The position numbers and the translations under genes are program-made. Shown piece by piece: positions 35,036 through 49,020 of a stretch of DNA of 64,000 bases. Below the pieces are notes generated by a model. That model searched no databases. It was not told the DNA's origin and was given only the letters and a program-made list of their open reading frames with translations. How positions within the stretch are numbered: position 1 is the first letter of the stretch; each line of letters begins with the position of its first letter. This DNA is from Paracentrotus lividus (Eukaryota; Echinodermata; Echinoidea; Camarodonta; Echinidae): positions 9,685,805 to 9,749,804 of the forward strand of contig CALNVZ010000641.1 in assembly GCA_940671915.1 (NCBI GenBank). Reading direction: 5' to 3'.

Positions 35036-35716
35036 AAATCCTATTTAATTTTTTGCACCCGTTTTGGTGTGGTTTTCATGGCTTTTAGCAGTTGAGGCCA
35101 TGGGCACCTTCTCTTGAATACGATGGCAGGCTATTCAACTTCGAGAACGATATTCAAAATAATCACGATGGTTGTTTCCCATACATCTTTAACGTTTATT
35201 ACTTTGCAAAGGCACCAGAGGCATATAGTCTTTTTGAGTCTATAAGTCACATACGCAAGCGGGCGGAAATATAAACAACATTGTAGCGTTCTCCTCGTCG
35301 CGAATTCCACGATCAGGATATCTTTATTACAAAACAAAAAAGTTTCTTGAGAAGAACAAGATATTCTCGATTCTTTGATAGAAATGACACAGGAAGGAGA
35401 TTATGGAGATGAGGTTCCTTTGGGTAAAGAGTTGATTTTAACCAGGCCGTTGAAAAATGGTTGAGATGTCGTGGAGAAATGACTCTCAGCTTTATCCGGC
35501 GGATGAAAACGAATGCTAATGATATAGGAATCTTTGTCTAGATGCAGGGGCCTAGGGATTGGTAACATACAGTAAGGCTTCTTTTATTTTTAGAATATTA
35601 GAATTGCAGAGATGGCAGTTTATGTAAAGTATTTTCATGTTAATACAAGGTTTCGTAATACTCTCGTTAACCCAGGCCATTAAAGATTGGTTGATGGGGA
35701 AAAGAACTTTGCGCTC

Positions 35717-35751
<35 letters not shown>

Positions 35752-36332
35752 CTTGAAAAGCGAATGCTGACTCCCTCTTTAAAATCCCAACACGTCTTTT
35801 CGGGGATTTGGTGGGGTCTTTTGACTGTAATCCCTTCCCTGTACCTTGTAAGATTTATCTGATCATCGATAAATCTCATCTATCCGGTTTGATCAAGGTC
35901 TCTTAGGTCGGAATATCACCTTACTCGCGCGACTTTACCATACTTAGGACCTCTTTCACACCGTCAAACCAAATCAATCGATCATGAATTGCGTGGTTAC
36001 ACTCTTTGAACATCTTTGCGGCTACTTTGCGTCAGATTTCGCAGAAATTCAGTGCGTCGGACGTAAGAACAAGAGCCGTAGATTTGCTAGAGCCATGTTA
36101 AAACGAAAAAAATATCGCAGGAGTTGGCGGGTGCAGATTACTGGCCGCAGAACATGCAACAACGTATCTCTTGTTCGTTCTGGTAACGGCTTAGGGGCAG
36201 ATCTCGCAAGTGTGGCTTGGGTAAAAGCTCGTCATTTTGCAACTCATTGACATCACATACATGCCAATAACATCCTATCTTTAGAGCTAGATGAACATTA
36301 AATCTGTATGAAAGTGAACGACCTAAAAACAT
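35036..36332. other. Intergenic with a (CT)n microsatellite
   Basis: A pure CT run lies at about 35718-35748. An 88-codon Arg/Lys-rich frame at 35984-36250 has no recognised domain and is not called. Confidence 0.45.
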
Positions 36333-36745
36333 TGGCCCGTATTCTGCTCCGCTGACTAGAGTTGTGCTTTTTCAGCAAACATGTACAAAAACGCAAACGT
36401 GACATTAAATTTGTGATTTCTAGCCAGTTCAAATCCCTACTTTCGGGTCAGCCCTTCTACTTAAAAAAAAAAAAAAAACGCTCCGCGGCCCCAGTAAATT
36501 GCACTCAGTATTCAGTGGAAGCAAAAGTCCTGCTACTAACAAAAGATTGTTGCATCATGATTTAAATGGATTTCCGGTTTAAACCTGTGCGTTCCATCTT
36601 ACAAGAAACTTGTTCCAGCCCAAGAGTTGTGCTGTGCTCCAACAGAAGATTTGTGCTGAAAGTCGTTTGTTGTTGTGCGGTGCTATTGTGCGATCCTATT
36701 GTTTAACTTCGTACAACTCTAGTCACCGGAGCAGAATACGGGCCA
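36333..36745. mobile_element. MITE with TGGCCCGTATTCTGCTCCG termini
   Basis: About 413 bp. The inverted ends of about 35 bp differ at only a few positions and continue through TGACTAGAGTTGT. The interior has a poly-A run (36462-36478) and two 'ttgtgct' words. Non-coding; no target duplication is clear. Confidence 0.8.
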
Positions 36746-38239
36746 TTTTGTCTCTCATATCAATTCTAGTTGTAAACTTAAGAGGAAGAGGGCGCTATCA
36801 CTCTACGCAAATCAAACGCTGCCATAGACATTTTGTATTTTTGCCACCAGTTTTTTTCACTTTGTTTTCTTGATTATGGCGAGCAACTACCTTTTCAAAG
36901 AAATGTCAACTTAAATAAATACGCTAAGAGTCTGATTTTTCAAAAATAGGAATAACTTATTGCAAAGGGGAAAAAAAGTCCTGTCACTTGTATCAATTCG
37001 AAAAATCCTAGTCAGAATCAAATTCCTGTACAATATGGCAATTTTTGCTCTCAAAATAGCTCATACGCCACATAATTATTCCTGGATAACGCATAATTAT
37101 ATTACAGCTTAATGATCAAGCAGGTTTTTAAAAGCTTTAATTCTTCACCTTTCCAGAGATGGTACATTCATTTCGATTGGTTAAGAAAAAGTCCTGTCAC
37201 TTTTAACATTATCACAATGAATCTTTACTCGATGGGGTCGATATTTCCGCATATCACATGCATATCGCATGTGGACGGCGTCTTCGCAAGACGTGACAAG
37301 ATCACTACTTATATCAATAATCGTTTGGAAACATCAATCTATGTGAAATAAAGATTCTGATTACAACTCATCACAATAATGTTATAAGCTTGCCAAATGT
37401 GTATTTCCTCCATCTGGTCTGGAGAATCTATTAACTAACAACATTGATAAAAGTTTCATCAATTTCTTTCATCTCCATGTACGAGTAGATTGCTGAACCG
37501 AACGGATAATACCATTCCAGCTGCAGGGAAGTCTTCTTAAGCGAGTTTTTGTGAGCTAATTTTATTATCGCAGCCAGCTGTATAGATTTCTACGCTTGTC
37601 AGTCGTATTTCCAACGTCACTTCGTTGCGTCTGGCCTCTTAGATAATGCGACGCGCCTTGTTTAATTACGATATAATGCCGCACATTGGTATACGTTAAC
37701 TTTACATTTTACATAGAGTAGAATTGATATGTTGCAGACGACTACTATACACCCTATCGATCCCGATATCCTGGTACGGTAATGTGCATTTTGAATGAAG
37801 CGCCCAAACACTTATCGGTAGCGGCATTTATTTAGAAGCGGTATAGACTTCTCATTTTATCCGAAAGTACTTGCGATACTATAAATTAAAGCTGTTCAAA
37901 GTTTTGTGAGTCTCTTTCGCAAATCATGGAATAATAAACACATGAAATGTTATATTCTTATTTACATCCATGGTCATGTGAAATGCATCTTATTTATGTC
38001 TGGTATCAAAACATATCTTAAAGCTAATCTAGTGTTGTAGTCATGGGATTGAATTGTGGAAGAAACTGTCTCAAACTTGTGGGAAAGGTTGATAACAATG
38101 CACATAAAAATTTACTTGTGTGACGTTTTGGTATCAAGAAAATTCTCTCAGAAGAAATTTACCAAATTCTTCTGGGAGTAACATGTACTGCACTCAAAAA
38201 TGCATGTATGGGACTACATGTACATGTGCTCACATGTTC
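36746..38239. other. Intergenic, no gene seen
   Basis: No exon or repeat was recognised. It ends at the outer boundary of the large inverted repeat, where GTTCGGG-A-CCCGAAC (38236-38250) forms a small palindrome. Confidence 0.5.
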
Positions 38240-38504
38240 GGGACCCGAACATATTAGCTTTATTTGTCATATTATCACCATAAGGGCATTTGAAAAGCAA
38301 TCCTTTTCAATGGACCTTTCCAATATAAAATTCTTCCTAAATACCTTGAAAATAATTTGAAAGCTCACAATTATTTTGTTCACCCTTGGTTCACGTCTCC
38401 CACTACACTAGATTATCTTTAAAAGGGCTTTCTTTTTGTGACACAATTTGAACAAACCCCGTAACTAGTTATAGGTTATCGGATGAAGCCCATTCTGGAG
38501 TTAG

Positions 38505-38650
38505 GTTGGTTTTAAAAATAGTAGGCGGAAAATGAAATAATTTTCATTTTAAAGGGAAAGTCCGCCTAGACTTAAGATGGTTTTAAAAAATAATAGGCGG
38601 AAAATGAAATAATTTTCATTTTTAAAGGGGAGATCTGCCTGAGTTAGCTT
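38505..38650 (+). repeat. Tandem duplication, about 75-bp unit
   Basis: Two units share 'ggttttaaaaa', 'taggcggaaaatgaaataat' and 'tttcatttt-aaagg'. Each unit also holds AAATGAAATAATTTTCATTT, a near-palindrome. The mirror copy lies at about 60150-60290. Confidence 0.8.
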
Positions 38651-41044
38651 GGTTTTGGATAACATTAAACAATGAAGATAAATTTGCTAGTGAATGGTTG
38701 ACAAAAAAATCCCTGTAAGAAAAAGTTTTGAATTCTAAGAATTGATATTATAACTTCTTTTCTTTAAAGTTCCTTTTGCCCGATTATTTGTTTATATTTC
38801 ATGTAAGAAAACTGAAAGAGTAACGAAAGAAATTATACATAAATGTCATTTTCTAAATGTTTATTGCAGTCACATTACTCGATCCCCCAGGCTCCTCCAG
38901 CAAAGCACCGTTTAGAATATTTCAAACCAGAATACCATCATCCCAACTCCCCATCGATCGAAAGCAGAATTGTCAAGATGCTTGTTACAAGGACTCTCGA
39001 CTTCATTTTCAATTTGGCAGACAATAACAAGACACTTTTCTGAGGTATGTCTCAAAAGGCAGAGCTAATTCGTCACTCTCAACATACCTTCAAGTTTCAT
39101 TTTGACCAGCTGTCGACAAGTGACCGAAGAGGGCAGATTCCCTCCTTCCGCTTTCCGCTCTCAAAATTGATTTGATAGAGTGAATCGAATTACGGCATAG
39201 CAAATAAAAAGTAATGATTGAGAATATGTTGTCTTTTGAAGCATTCTCGTCAATCTTGTCATGTCTTGCAGGCGTGCTGTGTTAACCCTTTCGTTACTTT
39301 GGCCATCATTACGCGACCTTCATCGATTCGGATTGAGAACCCTAGCAAGTAAACCAGATATGCATGCAATTCTAACATAGAACTACAATGAAGAGTACTT
39401 CACACAAAAATTACCAAATTATGCTTGCTGCTGAAATGCCTGCTTATAACAATTTTGTTTATTAAGCAAAGAGATATATTACAGAAAATCGTCTCGATAT
39501 TCATCAAAGAGTTTTTCATGCGATTCACTTTGCGCATTTATTAAATTGTCTAGTATTACACGTCAGACCATGAAACTCTACCCTAAATAAATTTGTCAAC
39601 ATTTGTCCAGTATACTATGCGTGACTAAAAAACGGTTATTTATTATGCTTTACACATTCAAAATATGATTTTCTTTCGTTACTGCGATACCAAAAATGGC
39701 AATTTAATTATGGGCGACAGGACAGGCGTTTCCTGGAACGATGATTTTGTCCACAGTATATTGCATTACGGGCATCATCAGAAAATGGAACACATGGATA
39801 TGGACGTTTAAAAGAGTCGTTGAACTATTTCTCTAAGTACTGTAACTTGACGTTATCAGATAGCACTCGTTCAATCTCGGGTCTCCTTCGGGAATAGTCG
39901 GATCCGCGTTTGTCGAAATACAGGGTAGCGTAAATATCCACCCCAAATATTAAAACATGCTCCAAAACACGGCCTTGTTTTGTCCTCAGTTGTTCTCCCT
40001 TTACCGAGAACTTTAGTACGCATATATTAATATCTCCTGCATCCAATAAAGAAATGTAATTCTCTTTCTATTTCAAAGGGAATCACAATACCGTGCTTAT
40101 TGTTATGTATAACTACACTGCGGTGTTTAATAGATTTGCTGTTTCCCTTAGATTGTGATTTTTTTTTTCTTAGACCGAAGTAAATACAAAATAAATCAAT
40201 AAATAAATAAATAAAATTGGAAATTGAACAAGTCTATTTAATGTTACTTTTACGATAATTGCTCGAACAAAAATATATTTGTCGGAAAACTATATGATTA
40301 TTTTGTCGGTGAGCAAGCACTTATGAAAATGCGATGTACGCCATAATCAGATAATATGTTGTATCCTACCACTAACCAGTTGGCAAAATTCTGACCAGGC
40401 CAGTTCTTACGGAACGTGACTCTCCCCCTGTACCGTGGCCCTGATTCATGGATATACCTATTTACGTTAGAAACACCACCTTCTTAAGGTTACCCAGAAG
40501 AAGAGACACGAAGTAATGGCAATTATAAAGTTCATTATTTCAATGGCGACAAATGTGTACAAGTTATATAATGTTATGTAAGAATATGACATCTTGAATG
40601 ATATTTTAGGTGGTATAAATGAAATGGAACCCTACAAGAATTAACATCGTAGTTTTTAACATTATTTGTGTATTGACTTATTTATTCATTTATTTATTTG
40701 TGTTTGAGGGGTCTTTCTTTTTTCCTTTTTATTTTTCAAACATAATTAATAATTATCAAATACATGGCACCCATAGGTATTCTCATTCTCTGTAACCATG
40801 GTTTGTTTTTCACCGTGCACCCAAGTGTTGAATTTCCAGATCATCATAATGATTATTAGAGAGAAGAAAAAAAAATAATGAGAAAAACGAAAGGTACATT
40901 TTTTAAAGGAAAGCAAATAAGATTTCATTAAATGGGTATATACGAAACCAGTTCTCAATCAAGAAAAACATCTCACATGTCTGATGCAAAATAAAAATAA
41001 AACGTCAACCATAGTAACGGCTACACTAAACACACCGTGGAAAA

Positions 41045-41650
41045 CAACACCTCGAAATATCCTGCTTCCATCCCTAGAGGGCGTACTGCTGTCGTTGATG
41101 CATCGTTGCCTTGCCCACCTCATTTTGCCACGCCCCTTGGGAGGAGTGGGGGACGAGATAAATCTCCACCAGTTTATCTCACATCACGTCCCTGTAGAGA
41201 TGAACCAAGTACCATGACATTCAAGAATGATGGTTGATTCTCCTCTTCAATCATTCCATGCCTCAAGTTTTACCTGCCGTGTATTAGAGTTTTATTTTTG
41301 TTCATGCTGTTTGAGCGAATCGGGTGCTCGATTCCTATGAATATTATTAAAATGATTAATTATCAGCCGTTTCTCCTGGATTTGACACAATAAGAGCTAA
41401 ATATTTAAGTTTTGTCACATATTTCCCCCTGCAACCTGACATTAATGTCCTATATTCTGCCTCTGTCCCTTGGGGTGTCATCTGCTCCATACCGCTGTCT
41501 GTCTGATGCATCGTTGCCTTACCCACCTCATCTCGACACGCCCCTTGGGAGGGGTGGGGGACGAGATAAATCTCCACCAGTTCATTTCACATCACGTCCC
41601 TACAGAGACGATCAAAGAACCGTGACATTTAACAATAACAAAATAGTGAT
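41045..41650 (+). repeat. Two-copy tandem repeat, 408-bp spacing
   Basis: 'gatgcatcgttgcctt' at about 41097 recurs at 41505. The following 130 bases align without gaps, sharing 'cacgccccttgggagg' and 'gacgagataaatctccacca'. Both copies stay open in the same frame, but most of the differences would change amino acids, so a constrained protein is unlikely. Mirror copies lie at about 57150-57730. Confidence 0.75.
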
Positions 41651-44600
41651 TTCCCTCCTCAGTCATTCCCGTTGAAGCATGCGCTATGTTTTCTCCGAAG
41701 TCGCAAACTCTGTTTTCTCTTGTCTCGTTTTGACGATGCAAACATTCTTGGAAATGCTTCTAATTGTAGACATTTAATATTTGTTTCGGAACTCTTTAAA
41801 AAAAAGAAAAAGAAAACATAAACAATATAATTTAATAATATCATCATTTGCATTTATACCATTTCATTACGGGGAAAAAAAAATCGGATAAATTTTGAAC
41901 AATTATCCCAGCTTCACAAAAAGGGACATGGATCGATTTGAGCTTATAACGAGTGCACACGTATGTCCCAAAAGCATTGCAAAGATTATTACAATATTCT
42001 TTAGACATGAACAAGAAAATAAGCTTTATTAGGTTAGCTTTTGATAGCTGGATCTGCTACCGTCTACGAACCTGAATTTACTGGTTGTGTCAAAAGAACC
42101 TTGTCACAATCTTGTATTTAATTTCAAATTCTAATTATATTCCATAAAACCCACGAGCGATTGCAGAGATAATTTTCCTCTCGTAATTATCAAAATGCAA
42201 GATAATTTTTGAATCTTACCTCTAAATCTAAATGTTTATGGGTAACAACTACACACGTCACTACATAGACTGATCCCATGTGTATGATCTCTGCAAAGCA
42301 AGGTCTTTTTATCAATTAGTGAGCCTTATCAAACAAAGGTCTTCTTACGTGCTCAGATTGTGAGATAATGATGCTCTAATGAGGCGTTATACAACTTTGA
42401 CGCTTCGGAGATACCTTTTTCTTAAAAATAATGCTCTTGAATGAAATGTTGTTGATTTGGGATTATAAAGGTCGAAAAGAAATCCCTAAACATTGGGATT
42501 CTACAAATGAATGGAAAGATCAGTGTTCATTAAATTGTATTTTTTTTAAATAAAATGTTAATTTCTGGAAAACATTTTGAATGAAAAAATAAAGTTATTA
42601 GAAGCAGCATGATACAATTAAAAAATATATATCTCTTCCAAGAAATAGCTCGATAATTCTAAAAAATAATGTCTTATTGATGTAGATAATGGCTTACAAA
42701 TTTAGATTGTATTCATATTTCTGTTGTGTCCGAAAGTTTGCCTCTTTTATTTCATCAATAACTATAGTAAAGTAAAACAAATTTGAAAACTTAAATTTGT
42801 TTCACATAACATGCCAAACATTTTTTTCACCGTACAAGAAATGACAGTTCCATTTTTCTACCTAGTATCAAAAGAAAAAAAAGAAGAAAAGGATAGATAT
42901 GAAAGGAAAATTCATTCATGTCACTAATACCCACATTTTCTTGTAAGCTTTGCTTATCATACGGATTCATGACTCGAGAATGAAAAAAGGAAAAAGACGA
43001 GAAAACTGATAAATAAATTTGTCGGAGGTATCGAGGGCTAATCTGTAGCAAGTCGAACTTAAGTCGCGGTTGAGACGTAGCTTATTCCCTTGGAGAATTA
43101 CAAATGGAATAGATGCCGGCAATTATAGCTTCCATTACAAACCCTAATTGGTCGACTAGGGAAACGTAATGCGGCTCTATCAAATGCATTCGGTAATCTC
43201 ATGATTTTCATCTTTATATGAAATTTGCTCGGATGTAAACTTTAAATGGACCTGCTTCAAGGCACGGGGGATAATATGAATAGATGTAAATCGGTTTCTG
43301 TGCGTCTTTTATCCATTTTGTCTGGTACTTCTCCCCCCCCCCTTTTTTTTTTGTGGACACAACCTATAATATTAATATTTATTAATTTTTTCCAAAACTT
43401 TCTAGTCTTTCCTATCTACTTTTTTTTTTCTTCTTTTTTTTTTTTAGGGGGGGGGGATGTTTCATTTCTCCCTTTCATTTTCAGTTCTTTTGAGCTGAAC
43501 TCGATGTTTTAAAAAGTACATTAAATAAGATCAAATAATAAAAGGTGAAAGTAAATAAATGTTTATCATTTCAGAATAATATTTGAGAATATTATTTTTT
43601 ATCTACATTCAGTTTTAATTCATCCAAAAAGGGGTTTGTAAAAAAAAAAAGTTACCCTCAATTGTTTTTATTTATTTATTTATTTCTAATACACCGCATG
43701 GGTCCCTGAGGGGATTAGGTTAAAGTTCAAGTACATAAATTATGTTCGAGAAGTCCTCCTGACATGCAGATCAAAGAAGTTTAATAGATGGGCGCACGTT
43801 TCTCCCGTCAAATTTCACCACATTACAGGGTTGTCTCTTCTAAGTACTTATATTGCCTTCCGGGCAAAGTTATTCTATCTGATTTCCTTTCTTCATGAAA
43901 AACAAATCGAGGTTAATAGCTAATATGACCGCACCATCTTATCTTTCATTGGGATAATTATGGGTAACTGATTGGAGGATCGTGCACTAATCAAATCTTC
44001 GCGTATATAATGTAAAAGAGTTTATTACAATTTGAGTTAGGTGTGTATTCAGAATTTCATCAGGAGGGCCGATATTCGTCCGGCGGGGCAAGCTCTTCTA
44101 AAAAAAAAAAAAGATTGACGTGAAGCTTTAATCTTCAAAACCAGCTGACCAAAACAGCATTGACGGATTTCAGATTTCAAAATAGGGGGCGCCGCCGAAA
44201 ATTTTTCAACTTTAACATACAATTAACGAGTGTTTATTGTTATTATTATTTGAATTATGGGGGAGCAGCGGGTGCCCCTTCCTCGATTCGCAAATTTATG
44301 GTCACCTAAATTTGCTTAGCAAACGCACACAAAAAGGTGGTACATCATTGTAGGCCTACAAGTCTAATGGTTGATACGTCGAATAGGGGGTGGATCGGAT
44401 AATCAACAATTTTCGGGGGCGGGTAAGCTCTCCAATGTATCCGTGCACGAGGGTTGGGTAGGGCGGGGTCTCAATTAGGAAGCCATGACGATATGAGTTG
44501 TGCTTAAGAGGGGAAAATCTCTTATCCAACAAGAACAATTCCTCAGACGAAAACACTTGTTCCAAACACAGAGTACAATAACATAAATCTCATGGGATGG

Positions 44601-45134
44601 TACATAGGCCTACAGCAAAAATGCCGTATCAATACCCCAGTCATACTACGGTCATGCAAACCTGCTGACGCCAAATTGATAAGATCTTAGCCATACAGGG
44701 CAATGTCATGCGTTTGTCTATCTACTGCCGATTTGATTTCGTTCTGTGCGATGTGACGGATACCTCTTGTTCATGAGATACGGATGATAACGGGGCACTT
44801 GGTATCAGCCCCGCGGCAGAAGCCAGCGATCAAGCTGATAATGTTTAATTGTGCAACAGGGCGCACTGTGCCAGTGCACATCAATGCATGAGCATGCATG
44901 GAGGTGTAGCAATTGAATGTTAAAATATTGAAACAAGATACCGGAGGGAGGGTTAGTTCCGTTTGCAACACGTCACCATGCAATGAATATTTGATGAACA
45001 AACTGAAAATAATGTCTAGGTAGGGATTACACCGTTCGCCAGTCTATGTTTAATCTATTTACATCGAGAGCTTTGCAGATTTGCCGATAGCAAACATTAA
45101 GCGAACATGATTGAAACATGATTCTAGTGAATAA

Positions 45135-45278
45135 CTAGGGGGCATTTCATCAAAGGACTTGTCGGACATTTTATCCGACAAATTTGCTCTCAGCCAATCA
45201 GATGCAAGCATTTCAGTAGCTTATAACAGTTTGTCGGATAAAACGTACGACACGTCCTTTGATGAAATGCCCCCCTAG
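45135..45278. mobile_element. MITE with GGGGGCATTTCATCAAAGGA termini
   Basis: About 144 bp with near-perfect inverted arms containing GTCGGA and 'ttatccgacaaa'. CTA flanks both ends and may be a 3-bp target duplication. Non-coding. The reversed copy in the right arm, 53544-53683, carries several indels. Confidence 0.85.
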
Positions 45279-46289
45279 TCACACCATTGAAAAAGCCAAG
45301 ACTGTTGCAGCAGTTCTGATCATTGCAGCGGCGACATGGCTTTTATAAGGCAGAGAAGACAATATGACCCTCTAATCATTAAATGAAAGTTTGATTAACA
45401 AGCTAAGCTATTCGACATTAATATTGTTTGTTGTATACAAAATAAGGGACATTTATTTATCTATTTATTTATTTATTCATTCCAAACTAATGGGCGGAAA
45501 CACCCTTTTCAGCTACAAACATCTGTTCTTCTGGGGTCCGACAATAAAAAATACATTTAAAAACAACAGTTAAAATACATATAAATATCATAGGCAGAAT
45601 GACATTTAAAGAAAAAAGTGCAGTGCGGGGAGGGGAGGGGGAGGAGGGTGGGGGTATAACAAACCTCGTAAAATAACAAATATCGAAATAGAAAGAACAA
45701 CAAAATATAATGAAAAGAACAATACGATTTATACTTTAAAAGACTTAAAATGCTTTAAAAGGAACACATCAGAGAATTAATGAAGTAGTGTTGAAGTTTC
45801 CAATGTTTATGTAAGGAGGGAATCTCGACAAGTTAATATCTAACGTAGATAGCTAATATAATTTTCACAAGAGTCTGCAAAGTCATCTCCTGCACGCTGT
45901 CTTATCACGCCATTTAAATAAACACTAAGAGAAATAGCAGTTTTACCATTTTGATATGCAACTCGAATAGTTAGAACCTTTACAGAGCCAAAAGCCAAAT
46001 CAACAGTTGCGATCTTATGAAGATAGCAAAAATAATATTCCCATGTGTCTGCAAAACCAATATTTTCTTATAAATTCTTCCACCTTACCATTTAAATACC
46101 ATTAAGAAAGTGACCGAGTTGTATTGAATCACCAATGAAATGAACCACCCACAAAAAAATGAATAACAAGTTACTATCTTATGAAGATAGTGGAAGTATA
46201 AAAAGAAAAATATGGTATCATATTCCTCTCGTATCTCACCCATCAAATCATAAGAGATTGAATGTTATACTTTTTTATCATGTCACATC

Positions 46290-46293
46290 GAAA

Positions 46294-46339
<46 letters not shown>

Positions 46340-46340
46340 C
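46290..46340. repeat. (CA)n microsatellite
   Basis: Nearly pure CA. The right-arm mirror at about 52487-52545 is heavily altered (interrupted TG), one of the larger arm differences. Confidence 0.95.
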
Positions 46341-47277
46341 AAAGGTGCTATGTTATAAACATAGCGGAAATGATAAGTTCATGTTTTTTTTAATCTGTAA
46401 ATCAAACTTTCTCCTGTATTCCTCCCAAAAATATGAGAAATTAGATAAATGAAAAAAAAAAAAGAGAAAAAAAAAAGAAAAAAAATCATTTCAAAAAGTC
46501 CAAAATTATAATTTTAGTACTACAGACAGCCCTTTATTACGCAAGTATAACAGCGCTAAACAGAAGCTAATTCTGTCCACGAGCTTGATATAATGTGCAG
46601 TCTGCCAAAATAACATTCTGTTTACATTAGGATCTATGTGATCGAAAGAGCATGCCGCATGCAATAAGTTTATTCATTACAGTCACGTTCTGTTAGTCTG
46701 AGAATTTATGCAGAGTCATGTCAAAGGAAGGAAGTTCCATTAGTTAGGAATCTTGTATAGGTTTTCTGTTAAGTCTTTAGGGTGTTCGGTGCAGGAAGAT
46801 ATAGATGCAGGAAAAAAAATTAAAGAGAATCTAGTGTATTGGTAAAGATAAACAAAACCATTATGAGCTTTCCAATTATTTCCATGCTTTTTGAGGAAAA
46901 ATGTCATAATACGATGATCCACTGTAAAAGATTGCTCTTTAATTGTCCTATTTTTTTTAATATAAATAATATGACCCCAAACAGCTGAAATGTACAGGCC
47001 AAACATTTAGGTCTGGTCCCATAAACATACATTTCGATGTGTAGTGGATAAAACTCTAAGAACAATTGGGTTAATTTCTTATCATTTTGGTGATTCCAAA
47101 ATCTCACACAACACAATAATACTTAGGTGAATTGTTATCAAACTTTCTAAAGCACTTTTAGGAATTGTCTTTCCATATTTCAATCTCATGACCAGAACGA
47201 TAATGTCACTTTAAAGAGAATTCAAAATAAGAGAACTGCTGAAACTGCTTATCCTATAAAGGAGAGCTAATGGTGTA

Positions 47278-47408
47278 AAATGAAGTCAAAAGGAGCCTGA
47301 GCTTTCGATCCTAGCAGAATCTTCGTCAGAGACAAAATGACCAAAAAATTTTGTCTCTGACGAAGATTCTGCTAGGATCGAAAGCTCAGGCTCCTTTTGA
47401 CTTCATTT
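47278..47408. mobile_element. Perfect 60-bp inverted hairpin, retroelement-like, with hammerhead-like core
   Basis: The arms at 47278-47337 and 47349-47408 are exact complements around an 11-base loop. On the + strand the right arm contains CTGACGA at 47357-47363, a possible short stem GATTC/GGATC, then GAAA and a possible stem AGC/GCT followed by C. This order resembles a hammerhead ribozyme core, as reported in Penelope-like retroelements. There is an extra A after CTGACGA and stem I pairs poorly. The ribozyme reading is a suggestion only; the hairpin itself is certain. Confidence 0.6.
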
Positions 47409-48448
47409 AAATAGAATTAGTACAAAAGTCTGTGCTGAGGGGCCATCCATGATGTCAGTGCTTGTAATATTGTACCAAGATGGAACACTGAAGACTAAGC
47501 AGCTGTACAAGATCACTACAATTAAAAATGTACAAGTGACCGAAAATACCAGATTATTTTCCCTCTTTAAAGTACAGTGTTAACTTAGGTGCACCCAGTT
47601 ACAACATTGTAAATGGTGATAGTCATTCATTAAATATTAATGATAACATCCCTTTGGGGGAAAACCTTTATATTTTTATGTTTAATAACCTTCCTGAACA
47701 TCACTTTTTCACACATATGACAAATCAACAATTTATCAAAAATCGAGTGTGTTATTCAAACTAATTATAAAGGTTTGTAAAACACGTGTGTTGCTAATCG
47801 TTTGGAAGTCGAATTCATGCGCCAATAAACAGGCTTTTAAGAGCATATGAAACCCTCCTGAGCTTCAAAAAGGTTTTATTTTTGAGTGTAGACGTTGTGC
47901 CTTTGGCTAGATATTGGTGAACGAACACGTATTGATTTATATTACATTATCAATCATACGAACTCTCCAGGGCCGTGTGGTACTGGGGGCGAGTTCGATA
48001 GATCTTCTTTTGACATCAGATAACCCATTATTGTGTTCAAGAAATCGTTGGTTATGCTTGAAAGGGAGTCAGCGAAATAAATTAATCATGTGCCGATGTT
48101 TTAAAGGTGACTTGAATCATATGAGTATAGGTAAGAGGGCAGGATAACTGGCAAATTCTGGTTTGATTAAAGAATTTTCTGTACATACTATCTGGGGGAA
48201 AATGACTACTGGAAAGGTTAGGCCTATTTGCAGTATCAGTCACTGGAGCATCTTTATATTAGGAGTCAGAGAAACAACAAATCTTAAAAGAAATCACTTT
48301 TTTACTTTAAGCTTAAGTCATTGCCGAGATAATGATAAATGAATGCCATCAGCTACATATTAAGCATTCATGGGCACACCTAAGTTGACAGTGCAGGCTA
48401 TGAAGATAAAATAAATGGCATATCCGGTCATTTGTTACTTTTTTTCTT

Positions 48449-48449
<1 letters not shown>

Positions 48450-48502
<53 letters not shown>
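48450..48502. repeat. (TG)n microsatellite
   Basis: Pure TG run. The mirror (CA)n lies at 50341-50391. Confidence 0.95.
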
Positions 48503-48905
48503 TATTGTGATGTATGTAATGATGGGATATTAATTCTTTTTAATTTTCATCTTCACACTATTACATGTATATTGCAGCAGTACTGAAAGCATCTTGTATC
48601 TTGTAATATGGGAGTATACGGTCTGCCTTTAAGTTCACCGTAAAATGCCTGAGGAGGTTGGATTTGAAAACATCTGTTTTCCGACGCGAAAAATAATAGC
48701 TCGCGATTGAAAAATAGACATATTATTTGAAAGTTAAAACAACGTGCAAAGGACGGCTCCTTTTATATCGCATACGTTCAGTTTATATAGAATTGATGTA
48801 GGACGTCAAACAGTACAGGAGCATTTTCTTTATTAACAAATGTTGTTTGTTTTCGCTGTGATCCTTTTATTGAGTGCCATGGTTCGATTGGCCTATATGC
48901 CCATT

Positions 48906-48924
48906 CTCTTCTCTCTCTCTCTCT

Positions 48925-48965
<41 letters not shown>

Positions 48966-49020
48966 CTCTATCTCTCTCTATCTCTCTCTTTTCTCTCTCA
49001 CTTTTTCTCTCCCTTATTTA
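48906..49020. repeat. (CT)n microsatellite, interrupted
   Basis: CT blocks with TAT interruptions. The mirror GA-rich tract lies at about 49820-49935 with different block lengths. Confidence 0.95.

Noticed and set aside
41037..41675. Protein-coding tandem exons
   Set aside because: Differences between the two copies are mostly amino-acid-changing and no splice sites frame them.
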